A stretch of DNA of 64,000 nucleotides from Aeromonas finlandensis (GTDB taxonomy: Bacteria > Pseudomonadota > Gammaproteobacteria > Enterobacterales > Aeromonadaceae). Shown piece by piece: positions 54,769 through 63,707 of this stretch. The number at the start of each line of letters is the position of its first letter. Within the stretch, counting starts at the first letter, position 1. The DNA lies in NCBI RefSeq assembly GCF_000764645.1, contig NZ_JRGK01000263.1, positions 1 to 64,000 on the forward strand. The letters are read 5' to 3'. Made by a program: the position numbers and the translations under genes. Under the pieces are notes generated by a model. That model made no database searches, had not been told where the DNA came from, and was given only the letters and a program-made list of their open reading frames with translations.

Positions 54769-56106
54769 ATGTCAGCTGTTGATCTGGGCACAGCCCCACT
54801 ATCTCGCCTTTTCTGGCGTTACGTAACCCCGACCGTGGCGGCCATGCTGATCACCGGCATCTATGTCACCATCGATGGCATCTTCGTTGGCCATGTACTG
54901 GGTCAGGATGGCATGGCCGGTCTGATGCTGGCTTACCCCATCTGCGCCGTGCTCTATGCGGTGGGTGCCCTTATCGGCATGGGGGCCTCGTCGCTGGTCT
55001 CCTTCTATCTGGGGCAAGGCAATCCGGCCAAAGCCCGCCATATCGTCGGCAATGCGCTGGTGATGGTGTTGCTGGCCTCGGCGCTGCTCAGTTTTATCGG
55101 GATCCGCTATGGCGAGCCGATGCTGGCCTGGATGGGGGCTGAAGGGGAGATCTTCACCGCCGGTCTCTCCTATCTGCAGGCTTACGCCTGGCTTGGCTTC
55201 TTTTCGGTGCTGTCGATGGCGTTCAGCTCGCTGCTGCGCAACGATGGTCGCCCCGGGTTTGTCACCATCATCATGGTGGTCGGGGGGCTGCTCAACGTGC
55301 TGCTCGACTATCTGCTGATGGTGGTGTTCCCGTTCGGGCTTGCCGGGGTGGCGACGGCCACCATGATCTCCCAGGCGGTGACGGGCCTCGCCTGTCTGTG
55401 GCACTTCTTCACGCCGCGCAGCCAGTTGCGGATCGGCTGGGACACCCTGCGCCCCGATCTGCGGCTGATGGGCGAGACGGTGCGACTCGGGATCTCCAGT
55501 TTTCTGATGTACCTCTATCTGTCGGTAGTGCTGGCGCTGCACAACAAGGCACTGCTGGCGGTAGGCACTTCGCTGCATGTGGCCGCCTACGGGGTGATCA
55601 GCTACACCGAGGCCTTCTTCTATCTGGTGTTCGAGGGGATCGCCATGGGCATCCAGCCCATCGCCAGCTTCAACGCGGGGGCCGGTCACTGGCGGAGGGT
55701 GTTGCGGATCCGCAATCTGGCGCTCGGGGTAACGTTGGGGATTGCTCTGTGCGGCATGATCCCGCTCTATTTGTGGCCGGAGGCGGCGGTCTATCTGTTT
55801 GCCGGGGACAACGCCACCTTGTTGCCGGTGGCGAGCCTCGGGATCTGGCTCTACTTCTGGGGGCTGCCGATGGAGGGTTTGCTGCTGGTGGGGGCCACCT
55901 ATTTTCAGGCTATCAACCGGGCTCGCATCGCCTCCCTGCTCACTGGCGGCAAGCTGGTGCTGATCGGCGGCTTCTTGTGGGGATTCTCGACCTTGTGGGG
56001 TGTGCCCGGGGTCTGGCTGGCATTGCCAACGTGCAGCTCGTTGCTGGTGCTGGTGATGTGGCGCGCGATGCGTCGGGAGTCCGGCGCCCATGCGCTGGCC
56101 GGATAG
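54769..56106 (+). CDS. MATE-family efflux transporter
   Basis: A 445-residue MATE transporter with about 12 hydrophobic segments in two halves. Landmarks are the N-terminal PTVAAMLITGIYVTIDGIFVGH and GIQPIASFNAGAG in the second half. It exports cationic drugs or metabolites with sodium or protons. It is preceded by a 150-base gap divergent from mscM. Confidence 0.93.
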   Translation: MSAVDLGTAPLSRLFWRYVTPTVAAMLITGIYVTIDGIFVGHVLGQDGMAGLMLAYPICAVLYAVGALIGMGASSLVSFYLGQGNPAKARHIVGNALVMVLLASALLSFIGIRYGEPMLAWMGAEGEIFTAGLSYLQAYAWLGFFSVLSMAFSSLLRNDGRPGFVTIIMVVGGLLNVLLDYLLMVVFPFGLAGVATATMISQAVTGLACLWHFFTPRSQLRIGWDTLRPDLRLMGETVRLGISSFLMYLYLSVVLALHNKALLAVGTSLHVAAYGVISYTEAFFYLVFEGIAMGIQPIASFNAGAGHWRRVLRIRNLALGVTLGIALCGMIPLYLWPEAAVYLFAGDNATLLPVASLGIWLYFWGLPMEGLLLVGATYFQAINRARIASLLTGGKLVLIGGFLWGFSTLWGVPGVWLALPTCSSLLVLVMWRAMRRESGAHALAG

Positions 56107-56209
56107 ACAATCAGGTACGACGTGCAGATAGCAGACAGGCAGCCATGGGCTGCCTGTTTTGTTAGCGGACTTTTTGTTAGAGGATTTTTTGTTAACGGGC
56201 TCTGCCGAT

Positions 56210-57031
56210 TCAGGGCTTGAAGGCGCCGATAAAGATGGCGGGATCGACCCGGGTATCGTTGAGGCTGACGTTCCAGTGCATGTGGGGGCCGGTGGCGCGG
56301 CCGGTCGAACCGACTCGCCCGACAATGCCGCCGCGCGGCAGGCTCTGGCCGAGCTTCACATCGATCTTCGACATGTGGCAGAACATGCTGATGAGCCCCT
56401 GACCGTGGTCGACAAAGACGGTATTGCCGTTGAAGAAGTAGTCGCCGATCAGGATCACCTTGCCAGCGGCTGGGGACTTGATCGGGGTACCGGCGCCGAC
56501 AGCGAAGTCGAGCCCGGAGTGGGGATTGCGCTCTTCACCATTGAAGAAGCGACGCAGGCCAAACGGGCTGGAGAGTGGGCCGTTGACCGGCTTGTCGAAC
56601 ATCAGGTTGCTCGGCTGGTTGGGGCTGAAGGTCTGGTAGGCTCGGGTCTGCTCGGCCAGCTCGTGGTTGATGCGGGTCATATCTTCTGCAAGCGGATTGA
56701 CCTGACGGCTGTTCTTGAGCTTGATGTGCTGTTCGCGGTAGTGCTTGGGGGTGACGGTGAAGCTGAGAGTGCGGCCATCACCTGTGGTCAGCTGCTGGGT
56801 CCCAAGCGGGTTTTTGAGAGAGATGCCGACGATGGCGATCCACTGGTTGTCTTCACGGACCACCAGCACGGGCTTGTCGTGATAGCGGGCCGTGGGTGCT
56901 GTTGCTTCAGCTCCCAACGGGATCACGGCAACGCCACCCGGCACCGGATGGTTGAGCAGGCGACTGATAAAACCCTCGGCCAGGGCCGACTGGCTGGCCA
57001 GTAACAACAACAGACAACAAACAACTCTCAT
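56210..57031 (-). CDS. Exported M23-family peptidase
   Basis: A 273-residue periplasmic LytM/M23 protein with a signal peptide (MRVVCCLLLLLASQSALA). An N-terminal beta-rich domain (about 20-130) is followed by the M23 domain with zinc ligands in HSGLDFAVG (His, Asp) and HMHWNV (His-x-His). It probably cuts or remodels peptidoglycan crosslinks. It is a single gene. Confidence 0.93.
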   Translation of the reverse strand: MRVVCCLLLLLASQSALAEGFISRLLNHPVPGGVAVIPLGAEATAPTARYHDKPVLVVREDNQWIAIVGISLKNPLGTQQLTTGDGRTLSFTVTPKHYREQHIKLKNSRQVNPLAEDMTRINHELAEQTRAYQTFSPNQPSNLMFDKPVNGPLSSPFGLRRFFNGEERNPHSGLDFAVGAGTPIKSPAAGKVILIGDYFFNGNTVFVDHGQGLISMFCHMSKIDVKLGQSLPRGGIVGRVGSTGRATGPHMHWNVSLNDTRVDPAIFIGAFKP

Positions 57032-57333
57032 GACGATACCACGCGATGTTAAAACGCCCGGGATGGCGGGACGACAACCCCCTTGTCCGGCATTGGTGGA
57101 CCACGAAAGGTGACCACGACACGTTGGCTACGGCAATGGCGACCGGGGGAGGGGGCAGATTGTGCCTCGTTATGGCCGGGGCAGCCAGAGGCGGGGCGTG
57201 GCTGACGCTTCTTTTGTGCAGCGCTGCGTCAGGTTTTATGTGGTGGTCGGGCCGCTTCGCCATTGAGTCGCTCCCGCCCTAGCTCTAGAATCGGCTTCCG
57301 GCACTGATGCCACCGACACTCCGAGGAGACGAT
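57032..57333. other. Intergenic stretch before the BPSS1780-like gene
   Basis: A short plus-strand ORF (57046-57282) is open but has poor coding character and no ribosome site. I see no gene here, only probable divergent promoters. Confidence 0.4.
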
Positions 57334-58116
57334 ATGAACGGACAACCCCTTTTGCGAGCTACCCCTGCCCGCCACAAAACAGGCCGTGGCTGGGTCTGGG
57401 TTCGCAGCGGGTTCGATATCTTCAACAAGGGGATGGGGGCCAGTGTCGCCATGGTGGTGTTCTGGTTTGGCGTCGGCATGGTGCTTGATCTGCTGCCCGC
57501 GGGTGGATTTATCTCTCAACTGCTCTACATGGTGTGGGGGGCGGGGTGGGTTGTCGTAGCGGCCAGAGGGTATCGGGGCGAGGCGCTCAACTTCAACGAT
57601 CTCTTTGCCGGCTTTCGCCACAAGCTGACCCCCTTGATGCTGGGTGGCCTGCTGGTGCTGGCACTCTTTATCCTGATTGGGCTGGTTTGCGGTGGCCTGC
57701 TCTCCATGTGGGGACTGCTCTCTGTGTTGACTCAAGATCCGGATAGCATGGTGGTCTCGGCCCTGCAACTACAGCAACTGCTGCTGGTGTTGCTGGTGGG
57801 TATGGTACTGGCTATTCCGGTGCTGATGGCGGTGACCTTTTCGCCAGCCCTTATCTATTTCCATGATGTCGGTATTTTGCAGGCAGCCCGACTCAGCTTT
57901 GCCGGTTGCTGGCGCAATATGTGGCCCTTCTTCTGGTGGGGTCTCCTCTCTGCCATTCTGCTGCTGTTTGGCGCGGCGCTGTTGCTGGTAGGTCTGCTGG
58001 TGGTGATCCCGGCGCTTAACTACTCCATCTATGTGGCTTATCGGGATATTTTCCTGGACGAGAGTGCGCAGCAGGAAGCGCCGCCGCAGGTTGGCCCGTT
58101 TGGCTTTGAAGCCTGA
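57334..58116 (+). CDS. BPSS1780-like polytopic membrane protein
   Basis: A 260-residue membrane protein starting at ATG 57334 behind GAGGAG. It has six hydrophobic segments, including FWFGVGMVLDLLP, LLVLALFILIGLV, LLLVLLVGMVLAIPVLMAV and ILLLFGAALLLVGLLVV, and an FSPALIYFHD motif. This resembles the BPSS1780/DUF2189-type membrane family of unknown function. Confidence 0.8.
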   Translation: MNGQPLLRATPARHKTGRGWVWVRSGFDIFNKGMGASVAMVVFWFGVGMVLDLLPAGGFISQLLYMVWGAGWVVVAARGYRGEALNFNDLFAGFRHKLTPLMLGGLLVLALFILIGLVCGGLLSMWGLLSVLTQDPDSMVVSALQLQQLLLVLLVGMVLAIPVLMAVTFSPALIYFHDVGILQAARLSFAGCWRNMWPFFWWGLLSAILLLFGAALLLVGLLVVIPALNYSIYVAYRDIFLDESAQQEAPPQVGPFGFEA

Positions 58117-58129
58117 TCAACGGATGAAG

Positions 58130-58163
58130 ATAAAGAAGGGGCCCGCAGCGGCCCCTTCTTTAT
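58130..58163. terminator. Bidirectional terminator
   Basis: A fourteen-base stem, ATAAAGAAGGGGCC with GGCCCCTTCTTTAT, has a six-base loop. It lies between the membrane protein gene and the convergent LysR gene. Confidence 0.9.
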
Positions 58164-58182
58164 GGTCGGGTGTGTGAATTGC

Positions 58183-59082
58183 TCACTCCTGCCAGATGGG
58201 ATCGGCTGCCATGCGGGCCAGCAGAAAGTCGAGGAAGCTGCGCAGCAGCGGTGACATCTGTTTGCGAGTGGCATACACCCCGTAAACCCCGAGTCGCTTG
58301 GGTTGCCACTCGGTCAGCAGGGGCACCAGCTCTCCCCGCTCCAGATAGGGCTGGGCCGAGTAGCGAGGCTGCAGGCTGATCCCGGCGCCGCCCAGCGTCG
58401 CCTCCAGCAGCAGGTTGGAGATATTGGCGCTCAGGTTGCCGCTGACCGGTACTGACTCGGGGCCACCCGGACCATTGAACTCCCACAGGCTCTTGCCGAA
58501 GTAGGTGTAGGTGAGGCAGTTGTGCAGCGCCAGATCCTGCACCTTGTGCGGCATCGGATGACGGGCCAGATAGGCCGGGCTGGCGCAGACCACCGAGTGG
58601 CAGGTGCCGAGACGGCGCGCCACCAGATTGGGGTCGAGGTCGTTGGTGATGCGCACCGCCAGATCGATCCGCTCCTCCACCAGATTGACGGTTCTGTCGA
58701 GCAGCAGGATATCGATGGCCGTCCCCGGGTATTGCGCCAGATAGTCGTTGGCGGCCCCGACCAGCAAGGCTTCCGACAGGGAGTAGCTGCTGGTGATCCT
58801 GAGCTGCCCCTTGGGGGCATCGTCGCTCTTTACGGCGATCTGCTCCATCTCCTCTCCCAGCGCCAGCATGGCGCGGGCCCGGTTCAGTGCCTCCTCGCCT
58901 GGGCCAGTCAGGCTAAGACGCCGGGTGGTACGGTGCAGCAGGCGGGCGCCCATCCAGCTCTCCAGCTCGGCCAGATAGCGCGACACCATGGCGCGCGACA
59001 TATCCAGTTTCTCTCCGGCGCCGCTCAGGCTTCCCTGTTCGACTACGCTGACGAAGACCCGCAATGCGGTCAGTCGATCCAT
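58183..59082 (-). CDS. LysR-family regulator (AaeR-like)
   Basis: A 299-residue regulator with the N-terminal helix-turn-helix MDRLTALRVFVSVVEQGSLS and a CbnR-type effector domain. It is divergent from the MBL-fold gene across 123 bases, which is its likely target. The effector is unknown. Confidence 0.92.
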   Translation of the reverse strand: MDRLTALRVFVSVVEQGSLSGAGEKLDMSRAMVSRYLAELESWMGARLLHRTTRRLSLTGPGEEALNRARAMLALGEEMEQIAVKSDDAPKGQLRITSSYSLSEALLVGAANDYLAQYPGTAIDILLLDRTVNLVEERIDLAVRITNDLDPNLVARRLGTCHSVVCASPAYLARHPMPHKVQDLALHNCLTYTYFGKSLWEFNGPGGPESVPVSGNLSANISNLLLEATLGGAGISLQPRYSAQPYLERGELVPLLTEWQPKRLGVYGVYATRKQMSPLLRSFLDFLLARMAADPIWQE

Positions 59083-59205
59083 GTATGGCTCTCTATATGT
59101 TCGGTATGTGCAACAGTGATGCGCTGTTAGTGCTGTATTTGCACCCTAAATGATCCAATACACTGTGTCCATCAAATGACCCCCCGAATACTTAATGAGG
59201 AATAG

Positions 59206-60069
59206 ATGATGAACAACACCCTGATCCGCAACCTGACTCTGGCTACCACCCTGCTCAGCGGCGCCGCACTGGCCGCCCCCCTGAGCGTGACCGTCTACAA
59301 CCCTGGCGAGAAGGCGATCTTCCCGGTCTCCTCCTCACTGGTGACCGGTGACAAAGAGGCAATCCTGATCGATGCCCAGTTCGACGTGCAAAATGGCCAG
59401 GCGCTGGTCGACATGATCAAGAAGAGCGGCAAGAAGCTGACCACTGTTTATATCAGTGCCGGTGACCCCGACTTCTACTTCGGTCTGGAGCCGGTCATGG
59501 CTGCGTTCCCGGATGTCAAAGTGTTGGCCGACCAGCATGTGGTTGACCATATCAACCAGACCAAGGATGCCAAGCTGAGCTACTGGAGCCCGATCTTGGG
59601 CAAGGGCGCACCGAAGAGCCTGACCGTGCCGCAAGTGATGACCGCCAGCCACCTGACACTGGATGGCGAGAAGATTGAAATCAAAGAGATGAACACTCCG
59701 AATGCCTACCTCTGGGCACCTTCCATCAAGACCGCTTTTGGTGGTGTGCCGGTTTACCACGGGGTGCATGTCTGGATGGCGGACAGCCAGACCAAAGCGG
59801 CCCGCAGCAACTGGGTCAAGGCGCTGGACAACTTGCTGGCCCTGAAACCCGAGCATGTGGTACCGGGCCACTTCCTGGGCACTGCGCCCAAAGGCAGTGC
59901 CGCTGTGACCTTTACCCGTGACTATGTACAGCGTTTCGAGCAGGAGCTGGCCAAGGCGAAAAACTCCGGTGAGTTGATCGAGGCCCTGAAGAAGGCCTAT
60001 CCGGCACTGCCGGTTGACGATGGCCTGGCCATTGGTGCCAAGGTCAATACCGGCGAGATGAAGTGGTAA
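59206..60069 (+). CDS. Exported MBL-fold protein with degenerate metal site
   Basis: A 287-residue metallo-beta-lactamase-fold protein with a signal peptide (cleavage near ALAAP, about residue 24). The HxHxDH zinc motif is replaced by AGDPDF (in TVYISAGDPDFYFGLE), so three of its four ligands are lost. The third-His and Asp positions also look substituted. Only the last histidine (VPGHFLG) remains. It is therefore probably not a normal hydrolase. It starts at ATG 59206 behind GAGGAA. The adjacent divergent LysR gene likely controls it. Confidence 0.88.
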   Translation: MMNNTLIRNLTLATTLLSGAALAAPLSVTVYNPGEKAIFPVSSSLVTGDKEAILIDAQFDVQNGQALVDMIKKSGKKLTTVYISAGDPDFYFGLEPVMAAFPDVKVLADQHVVDHINQTKDAKLSYWSPILGKGAPKSLTVPQVMTASHLTLDGEKIEIKEMNTPNAYLWAPSIKTAFGGVPVYHGVHVWMADSQTKAARSNWVKALDNLLALKPEHVVPGHFLGTAPKGSAAVTFTRDYVQRFEQELAKAKNSGELIEALKKAYPALPVDDGLAIGAKVNTGEMKW

Positions 60070-60099
60070 GCCACTGAGCCTGCTCTCCCTGTGTTTTTT

Positions 60100-60124
60100 A
60101 CCGGGCCTCTGGGCCCGGTTTTTT
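60100..60124 (+). terminator. Terminator after the MBL-fold gene
   Basis: An eight-base stem ACCGGGCC/GGCCCGGT (60100-60107 with 60112-60119) with a TCTG loop is followed by TTTTT. Confidence 0.88.
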
Positions 60125-60143
60125 ATCCAAGATTGACGTGAGA

Positions 60144-60788
60144 ATGAAGATGAGCGAACAACAAACCACCCTCCATTATGTCTATGACCCGCTCTGTGGC
60201 TGGTGCTATGGTGCCGCCCCCCTGCTGCAGGCGGCAGCCACCATTGTCGGACTCAAGATCGAGCTGCATGCGGGCGGCCTCTGGCTGGGCAGCCGCCGTC
60301 AGCCGATGGGCGAGGCATTGCGTGATTATGTGCGCCCCCATGATCAACGGATTGAAGCGCTGACCGGCCAGCATTTTGGCGAGCGCTACTTCAACGAACT
60401 GCTGCTGCGGGAAGGGTGCCTGCTGGACTCCGAGCCGCCGATCCGTGCAGTCTTGGCCGTCACGGCACTGTGGGGCGATGGGCTGGCGATGTTGCACCGG
60501 ATCCAGCAATCCCACTATCGGGACGGGATCTGGATTGGTGAACCGGCGTTTCTCGCCACGCTGGCGGCAGAGCAGGGGATTGCTGTTGAGGCGTTCCAGC
60601 AAGCCTATCTGCAGGCTCCCTTGTTACAACATTTGGCGGACAGTCAGGGTTGGATGAGGCGGCTGGGCGGTCAGGGTTATCCGACTCTGGGGTTGGTTCG
60701 CAATGATCAGGCGACCCCTATCCGTGTCGCCGATTTTCTGGGAGACCCGGATGGATTTCGCCAGCATCTTATCGCCTTGAACCAGTGA
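60144..60788 (+). CDS. DsbA-family thiol protein
   Basis: A protein of about 214 residues in the DsbA/FrnE-like thioredoxin superfamily. The active-site CxxC is CGWC near residue 19, in YDPLCGWCYGA. A helical insertion follows, then the cis-proline region GGQGYPTLGL (about 178). There is no signal peptide, so it is cytosolic, unlike periplasmic DsbA. The start is uncertain among GTG 60138, ATG 60144 and ATG 60150. Confidence 0.88.
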   Translation: MKMSEQQTTLHYVYDPLCGWCYGAAPLLQAAATIVGLKIELHAGGLWLGSRRQPMGEALRDYVRPHDQRIEALTGQHFGERYFNELLLREGCLLDSEPPIRAVLAVTALWGDGLAMLHRIQQSHYRDGIWIGEPAFLATLAAEQGIAVEAFQQAYLQAPLLQHLADSQGWMRRLGGQGYPTLGLVRNDQATPIRVADFLGDPDGFRQHLIALNQ

Positions 60789-60961
60789 CAATTTCCGGGG
60801 AATGGGTTGGAGTGACTTCAGGAGCCCGCGCTTGGGCCGATAGCCAAGCATGCACAGAAACGATATGAAATCCTTCCGCTTTCTGTGCGCAGACTATGCT
60901 CTATATGACCATTCCCGAAGGATGTTGCGGGAGTGAAGACCCATTTCAAGGAAGCCCTCAT

Positions 60962-62602
60962 ATGTTCAAAAACATGTCTATCGGCCAGAAGTTGAGCGCC
61001 GGATTTGCCATTATGGCCGTGCTTGTTCTGGGGTTGGCCTGGTTTTCAATCAGCCAGTTGGCAAAGCTCTATGGTGACACCGAAACCATAACCGGCAATT
61101 TGCTGCCTTCCACACGTTATGCCAGTCAAATGCATGTCGCCATTCTGGATGCTCGGCGTTCCGAGCTGTCTCAGGTCATCGCTGGGCTCAACAAGGATAA
61201 TCAGGAGTTGAGCGAGCGGACGCTGACTTTCAACAAAGCCAAGCAGGAATTCGACCTGGCGGCCCAGAAATATGGCTCGACCCCCTTTAGCACCGATGAA
61301 GAGAAGCAGACTTATGAGCAACTGGTGAGTGCAGGGGCCAGATACTTTTCGGTACATGAACAGTTGATGAGCGCATTTGCAGCAGGCGATTTGGAGCGTG
61401 TCAAAAGTTTGCGTAAAAACGAGACGCGTGCTGCGTTGCAAGAGGCTGGCGACAAATCATTTCGACTGCGAGAAATCAACAATGAGCTCGCCGAGCAGAT
61501 GACGAAAGGCGTGGCCGATCTCTATGACAATGCCAGAACCATGAGCATTATCGTCGGCCTGGTGACCCTGGGCTTTGTGGTGGTGATAGCCTGGTTGCTG
61601 ACCGGTCAGATCCGCAACCCGGTGATGGCGTTGCTGGAACAGACCCGCCGGGTCTCCTCCGGTGATCTCTCTTCGCGCATCGATATGCAGCAGTTCAACA
61701 ATGACGAACTGGGTACCCTTGCCAAAGGGTTTGGCGAGATGCAGACAAATCTGCGGACGCTGGTGAGCGAAGTATCGGGTTCCGTGGTGCAACTGAGTTC
61801 TGCCGTTGAGGAGATAAGCTCGGTGGCTCGCCAATCAGCCAATAACATGAATGCCCAGCAGCATGAGTTGAACCAGCTGGCGACGGCGATGAACGAGATG
61901 CAGGCCACGGTACAGGAGGTTTCTCGCAATACCAGTGATGCTGCCAGTGCGGCCACGTCGGCCAGCGAAACCGCAGAGATTGGTGCCAAGACAGTGAACG
62001 ATTCAATCCTGCGTATCGAGCGGGTAGCCGGGGCCATCGAAAGTACAGCCGTGGTTATCCGTCAGTTGGGGGATGACAGTCGTAACATCGGCATGGTGCT
62101 GGAGGTGATCCGCGGGATTGCCGAACAGACCAACCTGTTGGCGCTCAACGCCGCTATCGAGGCAGCCCGGGCCGGTGAGCAGGGACGTGGTTTCGCGGTG
62201 GTAGCAGATGAAGTGCGTACTCTTGCCAAACGGACTCAGGACTCCACCTCTCAAATCAACACCATCATCGCAGAGTTGCAGCAGCGTGCCGAACAGGCGG
62301 GTAGTACCATGCAGCAGAGCCAGGAGCTGATGAACACGACGGTATCCACTGCACGTGAAGCCGGGGCATCGATCTCCCAAATCAGTGGCTCGGTCAGCAG
62401 TATCTCCCACATGAATATCCAGATTGCGACCGCGACCGAAGAGCAGGGTGCCGTCAGCGAGGAGCTCAACCGCAATGTGGTCAATATCAGCCATGCCTCC
62501 GAAGAGGTGGCGTCGGGTGCTACCCAGATGGCTCAGGCATGTAACGAGCTGAACCATCTGGCGACCCAGTTACAGGATATGGTGCGTCGCTTCCGGGTGT
62601 GA
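60962..62602 (+). CDS. Methyl-accepting chemotaxis protein, four-helix-bundle type
   Basis: A 546-residue chemoreceptor starting at ATG 60962 behind AAGGAA. Helix 1 is at about 10-32. A four-helix-bundle periplasmic sensor (about 35-190) includes [19 protein letters not shown], and helix 2 is at about 193-213. HAMP and a signalling domain follow, with the conserved tip [21 protein letters not shown] near 380-400. The C-terminus does not show the NWETF-type pentapeptide of adaptation enzymes. The ligand is not evident. Confidence 0.95.
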   Translation: MFKNMSIGQKLSAGFAIMAVLVLGLAWFSISQLAKLYGDTETITGNLLPSTRYASQMHVAILDARRSELSQVIAGLNKDNQELSERTLTFNKAKQEFDLAAQKYGSTPFSTDEEKQTYEQLVSAGARYFSVHEQLMSAFAAGDLERVKSLRKNETRAALQEAGDKSFRLREINNELAEQMTKGVADLYDNARTMSIIVGLVTLGFVVVIAWLLTGQIRNPVMALLEQTRRVSSGDLSSRIDMQQFNNDELGTLAKGFGEMQTNLRTLVSEVSGSVVQLSSAVEEISSVARQSANNMNAQQHELNQLATAMNEMQATVQEVSRNTSDAASAATSASETAEIGAKTVNDSILRIERVAGAIESTAVVIRQLGDDSRNIGMVLEVIRGIAEQTNLLALNAAIEAARAGEQGRGFAVVADEVRTLAKRTQDSTSQINTIIAELQQRAEQAGSTMQQSQELMNTTVSTAREAGASISQISGSVSSISHMNIQIATATEEQGAVSEELNRNVVNISHASEEVASGATQMAQACNELNHLATQLQDMVRRFRV

Positions 62603-62619
62603 TCTCGCGTTAAGTTGAC

Positions 62620-62655
62620 AAGCCCGCTTGCCGCAAGGTAATCGGGCTTTTTCTA
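62620..62655 (+). terminator. Terminator after the second chemoreceptor gene
   Basis: AAGCCCG (62620-62626) pairs with CGGGCTT (62643-62649) around a 16-base loop, followed by T-rich sequence. Confidence 0.7.
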
Positions 62656-62758
62656 TTTGGGGCTCGGCAGGCGGGTTATCAGGACCGGGAGATAGCTTGT
62701 CCCGATGGTTGATATTGTGCATGCTGGTGGCCCATTTTCCAGGCAGGACTCTTGCTGT

Positions 62759-63658
62759 ATGAATCTTCGCGATCTCGAATATCTGGTGGCGCTGGATGAG
62801 GAAAAACATTTTCGCAAAGCGGCCGAGCGCTGTTTTGTTAGCCAGCCGACGCTGAGTGGCCAATTGCGCAAGCTGGAGGATGAGCTCGGAGTCATCCTGA
62901 TCGAACGTACCTCGCGCAAGGTACTGTTTACCCCGGCTGGCGATGCCATGGCGCACCAAGCGCGGCGGGTGCTCAAGGAGGTGCGCGAGCTCAAAAGCAT
63001 TGGCCAGCACTTCTCCGAGCCGATGTCCGGGGAGATCCACATCGGATTTATCCCGACCGTTGGCCCCTATCTGTTGCCCCGGATTATTCAGACCCTGCGT
63101 GAAAGCTTTCCCCAGCTCGAGTTTTATCTCTATGAAGAGCAGACCCAGACCCTGCTGAAGCGGCTGGAAGAGGGGGTGCTGGATTGCGTCATTCTGGCCG
63201 AGATGGATGGCATGGAGGGTTTTGGCTCAATTCAGCTATACCATGAACCGATGTGGCTGGCGGTACCTTGTCATCATCCGGAAGCAAAGGCCAGACAGGT
63301 GCCGCTCGGCAATCTCAAGGGCAAGAAATTGCTGATGCTGGCGGATGGGCACTGTCTGCGGGATCAGGCAATGGGATTCTGTTTTGCCGGTGGTATCGGT
63401 GAAGATCAGCGCTTCAAGGGCACCAGTCTGGAGACCCTGCGCAACATGGTGGCGGCAGGCAGTGGCATGACCTTGATCCCGCAGTTGGCAGTACCTGCCG
63501 ATCATGATGAGGGGGGGGTAAGTTATCGGCCGGTCATCGAGCCGGTGCCCGGGCGTACCATCTCGCTGCTCTATCGCCATTACTCGGTCCGCAGACCCTG
63601 TTTCAATGAGTTGGCTGCATTGATCGTCAGGCTGATGTCAGGGCAATTGACCAAATAA
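62759..63658 (+). CDS. oxyR: Peroxide-sensing regulator OxyR
   Basis: OxyR activates antioxidant genes when peroxide forms its internal disulfide. The 299-residue LysR-type protein carries both redox cysteines at exactly C199 and C208 (GHCLRDQAMGFCF), and the ADGHCLRDQAMGF context matches the E. coli protein. It starts at ATG 62759. A terminator separates it from the convergent PBP1A gene. Confidence 0.98.
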   Translation: MNLRDLEYLVALDEEKHFRKAAERCFVSQPTLSGQLRKLEDELGVILIERTSRKVLFTPAGDAMAHQARRVLKEVRELKSIGQHFSEPMSGEIHIGFIPTVGPYLLPRIIQTLRESFPQLEFYLYEEQTQTLLKRLEEGVLDCVILAEMDGMEGFGSIQLYHEPMWLAVPCHHPEAKARQVPLGNLKGKKLLMLADGHCLRDQAMGFCFAGGIGEDQRFKGTSLETLRNMVAAGSGMTLIPQLAVPADHDEGGVSYRPVIEPVPGRTISLLYRHYSVRRPCFNELAALIVRLMSGQLTK

Positions 63659-63686
63659 AAAACCGGCAGCCAAGGCTGCCGGTTTT
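63659..63686. terminator. Terminator between oxyR and mrcA
   Basis: A thirteen-base stem, AAAACCGGCAGCC with GGCTGCCGGTTTT, has a two-base AA loop. It can serve both convergent genes. Confidence 0.9.
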
Positions 63687-63707
63687 GTTTCTGCCGCAAG
63701 TGCGGGA

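Noticed and set aside
54799-56325. Long minus-strand ORF opposite the MATE gene
   Set aside because: It is His/Gln/Pro-rich antisense artefact. The MATE transporter on the plus strand has clear membrane segments.
57046-57282. Short plus-strand ORF in the gap after the M23 gene
   Set aside because: It has poor coding composition, no ribosome site and no recognisable features.
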